This document shows, piece after piece, positions 61,501 to 64,000 of a stretch of 64,000 nucleotides of DNA. This DNA comes from Azolla caroliniana. Its lineage: Eukaryota > Polypodiophyta. Each line of letters starts with the position of its first letter. Position 1 is the stretch's first letter. The translations under genes and the position numbers were made by a program. The DNA lies in the NCBI GenBank assembly GCA_043228905.1, contig JBHGNT010000011.1, forward strand, positions 22,010,001 to 22,074,000. The letters run 5' to 3'. Below the pieces are notes generated by a model. The model made no database searches. It was not told where the DNA came from and saw only the letters and a list, made by a program, of their open reading frames with translations.

Positions 61501-62593
61501 TTGTCAACCACACGTCTCCTATGCCGGCAATCCGGCACGTACCTTCATTTCCCATCCGAAGACAGCCATGCTCACCGGCTGTGTAGGATGAGAAGTATCT
61601 TCTTTCCGGGGTCAGGTGGAACGACGCTCCGGAATCGACCACCCAGGTAGTCTCATCACCGGCAATGTTTAGTTCACCTTCTTCGGTGATGAGCATGATC
61701 TCCTCTTCACTTGCCGCGAGTGCCGTCGTTCCTTTCCGGTCCTGCTCTCGCCGATCCGAACCATTCCGGTCCGTGGCTCCCCGGTAAGCACCGTTCCGTT
61801 CCGAAGACTTCTTCGAATTGGTGTCGTCGGCTCCGTTGTCTTTTCGGTAATGCCGACAATTCTTTCGGAAGTGCCCCGGCTTCCCACAGTGGAAGCATGT
61901 GGGCCTTCCTCTTGATTGCGACCGGGTCCCCGACTTCTCCCGTCTTTGCGGACTCCGGTTCCGTTGTCTTCCCCGATCCGATTCGGTAAGCAGCATCTTC
62001 GGATCGGAGGCCGGTTCTTTATCTCTCCGACGCGCTTCTTCGTTCAAAATGCTTGTCTTTACCGTTTGTAGGGACAAGTTATCTTCGGTGCAGGAGGTGC
62101 TGAGAGTCACCACCAAGTTCTCCCAGCTTGCCGACAATGTACACATCAGGATGATGGCTTGCATTGCATCCTCCAACGGGAACTTGATCGCCGCAAGCTG
62201 GTTCACGAATCCCACGAACGTGCTTACGTGTTCCACCATACTCTCGCCGTCCCAGTACTTGAGGTTCACTATCTTCCTCATCAGGGAGGTCCGGTTCAAC
62301 GCATTCTTCCTCTCGTAGAGGCCCGACAGCTTTTGCCACATCTCATATGCGTTGGTGTCGTTCGCCACATGTTGTAGAACGCTCACGTCGACGTATTGCC
62401 GAATGGTTGCAACGGCTTTCCGGTTCAGAAGCCTCCATTCCGTCTCAAGTACCCCCTTGGGTATTTCCGACCTGTCGATCGGTTCATACAGGTCCCGAAC
62501 AATGAGCAGATCCTCCATCTTTATCTTCCAGTCGGCGTAGTTCTGCGCATTCAGCACCATCATCCCCGACCGCTCGCTGCTGCCGCCTTCCAT
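58520..62593 (-). CDS. Copia B gag-pol polyprotein, intact frame with YVDN in the RT motif
   Basis: Single open frame of 1357 residues from the first ATG at 62593; upstream extension uses only GTG. Domains in order: gag (NYADWKIKMEDLLIVRDLYE); zinc knuckle CFHCGKPGHFRKNC near 233-246; aspartic protease WVVDSGASFH near 317-326; integrase with HHCC zinc region ending CTDC and catalytic HTD, RADNG and AERMNR; RT from NKWVFKLKPGDAG through FDEIFAPVVKMTS; and RNase H with TTEAEYMAA and YCDSQSAIHLAKN, ending RVGLERHPMPK. Length and order match Tnt1-like copia. The RT catalytic box, normally YVDD, reads YVDN at about 1033-1036 (codon AAC at 59488-59486); copia A has YVDD. The second Asp binds metal, so the RT is probably inactive although nothing else is broken. 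Confidence 0.96.
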   Translation of the reverse strand: MEGGSSERSGMMVLNAQNYADWKIKMEDLLIVRDLYEPIDRSEIPKGVLETEWRLLNRKAVATIRQYVDVSVLQHVANDTNAYEMWQKLSGLYERKNALNRTSLMRKIVNLKYWDGESMVEHVSTFVGFVNQLAAIKFPLEDAMQAIILMCTLSASWENLVVTLSTSCTEDNLSLQTVKTSILNEEARRRDKEPASDPKMLLTESDRGRQRNRSPQRREKSGTRSQSRGRPTCFHCGKPGHFRKNCRHYRKDNGADDTNSKKSSERNGAYRGATDRNGSDRREQDRKGTTALAASEEEIMLITEEGELNIAGDETTWVVDSGASFHLTPERRYFSSYTAGEHGCLRMGNEGTCRIAGIGDVWLTTSTGCKMLLKDVRHVPEVRLNLISAERLDDEGYTGSIRNGIMKFSKGSLIVAQARKVNTLYLMNAWLCPEELNVAADTAGELWHKRLCHMSEKGMKRLAEDNLIPVKHVHLEKCTDCLAGKQNRTSFHSRPPTRRSAPLELVHTDVCQVETKSHGGAQYFVTFIDDHSRKLWTAPLKTKDQVLCVFKELHARVERESGKKLKAIRADNGGEYRGQFEEYCRSKGIRLEFTVPKTPELNRLAERMNRTIMERVRSMLAHAKLPKGFWAEAMSMATYVINRSPSVPLDRDTPQRVWTGREVSYRHLKVFGCLAYVHVAKDRRGKLDPKTRPCIFLGYGDDEFGYRVWDPVDKRIFRSHDIIFMEDKTLADWESEKKMKSSKSTSEDQLYEEQSQPARDRLALEDPAEDGEETEPAEEDETDTGTGPDPEMDLDEEETEEPVTEAPERRYPLRERRAPRRFPEPEHVLLTDEGEPESFEEAKLDAHSRRWLSAMQEEMDSLHENHTYELVELPKGKRALRNKWVFKLKPGDAGNPPRYKARIVVKGFQQKKGVDFDEIFAPVVKMTSIRTVLSIAASMDLEVEQMDVKTAFLHGDLEEEIYMQQPEGFEKKGKEHLVCRLKKSLYGLKQAPRQWYRKFDSFMTDEGYHKTQSDHCVFVKKFEGGDFLILLLYVDNMLIVGRDQVKIRMLKKVLHRTFSMKDLGPARQILGMHIIRDRKKKQLWLSHEKYVTKVLHRFNMSEARPVGSTLPANCKLSSKQSPKTKAEKEDMMKVPYASAVGSLMYAMVCTRPDIGYAVGVVSRYMSNPGKEHWNAAKWILRYLKGTANVCLRFGSGKPELDGFTDSDMSADADTSRSTSGYVMTYAGGAVSWQSRLQKTVALSTTEAEYMAAVEAGKEIIWMKDFIRELGIRQEEYRLYCDSQSAIHLAKNAAYHSRTKHIQRRYHWIRERIEDQEFVLTKIHTDENGSDMLTKVLTPDKLEACRKRVGLERHPMPK

Positions 62594-62609
62594 TTTCTGC
62601 ACTGCAGTT

Positions 62610-62621
62610 GCTCTGATACCA
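62610..62621 (-). other. Copia B primer binding site
   Basis: Minus strand TGGTATCAGAGC, three bases inside the 5' LTR; complementary to initiator-Met tRNA. Confidence 0.9.
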
Positions 62622-62624
62622 GAT

Positions 62625-63286
62625 TGTTAGAAATTGACGCTTTCAGAAGCTTCACCTCTCGGCCACAACCGAGGAAACACGAGTCAATGCAGCAGTAAAT
62701 CGAAAACACAGAGAGAGACTCGAATGCACAGGGTTTAGCGTGGAAAACCCTAGACGGGAAAAACCACGGGAGTGCAAGACTCCAACTATCACTATACGCA
62801 GGGAATGTACAATGGCGAGCTGCAAGGCGACGACCTTGAGCTCGCTGTCCTCGCCACAGGCGGCGGTATTACACAGAGGCGTCGACCTCTTCCTTTCTCT
62901 CTCTCTCACTCTCTCTCTCGGCTGTTCTCACTTCGCTCCCTCTAAGTGGAAAACAGAAAAATGAGCAACAACTACAAAACTGTTTGCCCTAAGTCATATT
63001 TATACACATATGACTTTCGGGCTATTTACAAATATAGCCTCAAGGGCCCTTGGCAAACATATTCACAAATATGTCCCCGCATCCGGATCTCTCTCCGGGT
63101 ACATTCGTCATCCGGCTCCGTAGCCGGGGTCTTCATCATCCGGATCCGTAGCCGGGGTCTTCATCATCCGGATCCGAAACCGGGTCTTCATCATCCGGCT
63201 CTGATACCGGGTACTCCTCATTCGGGTCTTCATTCCCGATTCCCGGACATCTGACCATCCCATCCGGAGGGACCGTAATCCCAACA
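62625..63286 (-). repeat. Copia B 5' LTR
   Basis: 662 bp, transcription to the left. The U3 minisatellite has four units instead of five, and the TATA-proximal 22 bp missing from the other LTR are present (about 63009-63030). Confidence 0.95.
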
Positions 63287-64000
63287 GAAAAGAGCAAGCC
63301 AACACACTCCATGGCACCAGGGGCGGATGGACAATGAGATAGGAAATCAATAACGCTCTACTGATTAGGGAAGCCACTACTCATAGGAGGACAATGGAGA
63401 AATGGATAGGCTACGAGGAGGAGGGATCTTTGATCTCGAGAGGTAGGGGATCACCAGACAGGATCAAAGGCTCTAAATTGTGAGACATTGAGCCACGAAC
63501 ATAGAATAACGCAATTTGAGTACTCACGTATATTGGTCATAAATGGATTGTAGATCCCGATCTGATCAAAGTACAACCCGATTGGCACATATGTACTCAT
63601 GAAAACACATGGCTATGTAAGGTTAGTTGGGACCCTTTGCAATGGACATGGCGTGATCCTTACGTGGAGCAAGGAAGCAAACCCATCCCTTTCTTCTAAT
63701 TGCCAATTAGATTGGGTCACCACATCCTAGCTGCTCAAACTGCCCGAGAGTCGGCTGTTGCAAAGGTCTGGCACGCATATCAAGTTCCTCACACAATTAT
63801 CACCAAGTTTTGGCAGAAAATCTGGTAACAACAACACATGAGGCGAATTACCACGTTCTAATGGCTATTAATACATAAGTCACTACTGGTGGGAGCATGG
63901 CAACGTGGGAACCTTAGCTCTCCCAATTGTGTAGAGTGTCCAAATGGAGTAGAATCAATACGACACGCTCTGTGGGACTGCCCACCGTTGTCGTGAAGAT
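63287..64000 (+). mobile_element. LINE, 3' part with RT zinc-binding domain, runs off the window
   Basis: Continuation of the LINE after the copia B insertion (starts with the second GAAAA). Broken frames give KVWHAYQVPHTIITKFWQKIW, then RRITTF, HKSLLVGAWQRGNL and CVECPNGVESIRHALWDCP, the pattern of the zf-RVT domain C-terminal to plant LINE RTs. Several stops; non-functional. Confidence 0.8.

Larger units (their letters stand above)
57843..63286 (-). mobile_element. Young full-length Ty1-copia element (copia B, Tork/Tnt1-like) nested in the LINE
   Basis: LTRs at 57843-58509 and 62625-63286 with TG..CA ends. A perfect 5-bp target duplication GAAAA lies at 57838-57842 and 63287-63291. There is an initiator-Met primer site, a polypurine tract and one uninterrupted gag-pol frame on the minus strand. 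Outside a minisatellite and a roughly 22-bp indel the two LTRs look identical by eye, so insertion is recent. Same family as copia A. Confidence 0.97.

Overview
This is nuclear DNA of a land plant. It has spliced genes with GT..AG introns, a plastid-targeted FtsH protease, a plant-type GT31 galactosyltransferase, an HSP70-8-type chaperone, a plant UDP-glucose dehydrogenase and Ty1-copia elements primed by initiator-Met tRNA. AT-rich, microsatellite-rich intergenic DNA and nested retroelements suggest a fairly large genome. I cannot name the species, and the sequence alone does not separate seed plant from fern or lycophyte.

Layout. 1-4.4 kb: a five-exon chloroplast FtsH gene (type A, FTSH1/FTSH5-like) on the minus strand. 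7.9-9.7 kb: intronless HSP70-8-like gene (+). 11.6-15.0 kb: eleven-exon beta-1,3-galactosyltransferase (-). 17.2-18.6 kb: intronless UDP-glucose 6-dehydrogenase (+). 21.4-25.9 kb: three-exon PP1 catalytic subunit (-) with a 3.4-kb first intron and a long (GA)n next to the ATG. 26.5-28.3 kb: a hairpin, a 178-bp tandem duplication and a 5'-truncated copia relic. 29.1-34.4 kb: complete but decayed copia element (copia A, -). 37.8-41.7 kb: multi-exon gene with a SAWADEE-like domain (-). 41.9-42.3 kb: a hAT-like non-autonomous element with a perfect 8-bp target duplication. 43.3-48.6 kb: unprocessed pseudogene of acetoacetyl-CoA thiolase (+). 48.6-56.1 kb: no gene recognised. 56.1-64.0 kb: a decayed LINE (+) into which a young copia element (copia B, -, 57.8-63.3 kb, full-length gag-pol frame, perfect 5-bp target duplication) has inserted.

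The host genes are unrelated housekeeping genes and do not form a pathway. UGD makes UDP-glucuronate for wall polymers and the galactosyltransferase acts in Golgi glycosylation; their proximity looks incidental. I found no convincing new multi-gene system. The observations most worth checking are copia B's full-length frame with a changed RT catalytic motif (YVDN), U3 minisatellites that differ in copy number between its two LTRs, the hAT-like element, the repeated exon inside the thiolase pseudogene, the tandem array inside the LINE RT, a hairpin upstream of PP1, and the SAWADEE-like gene.
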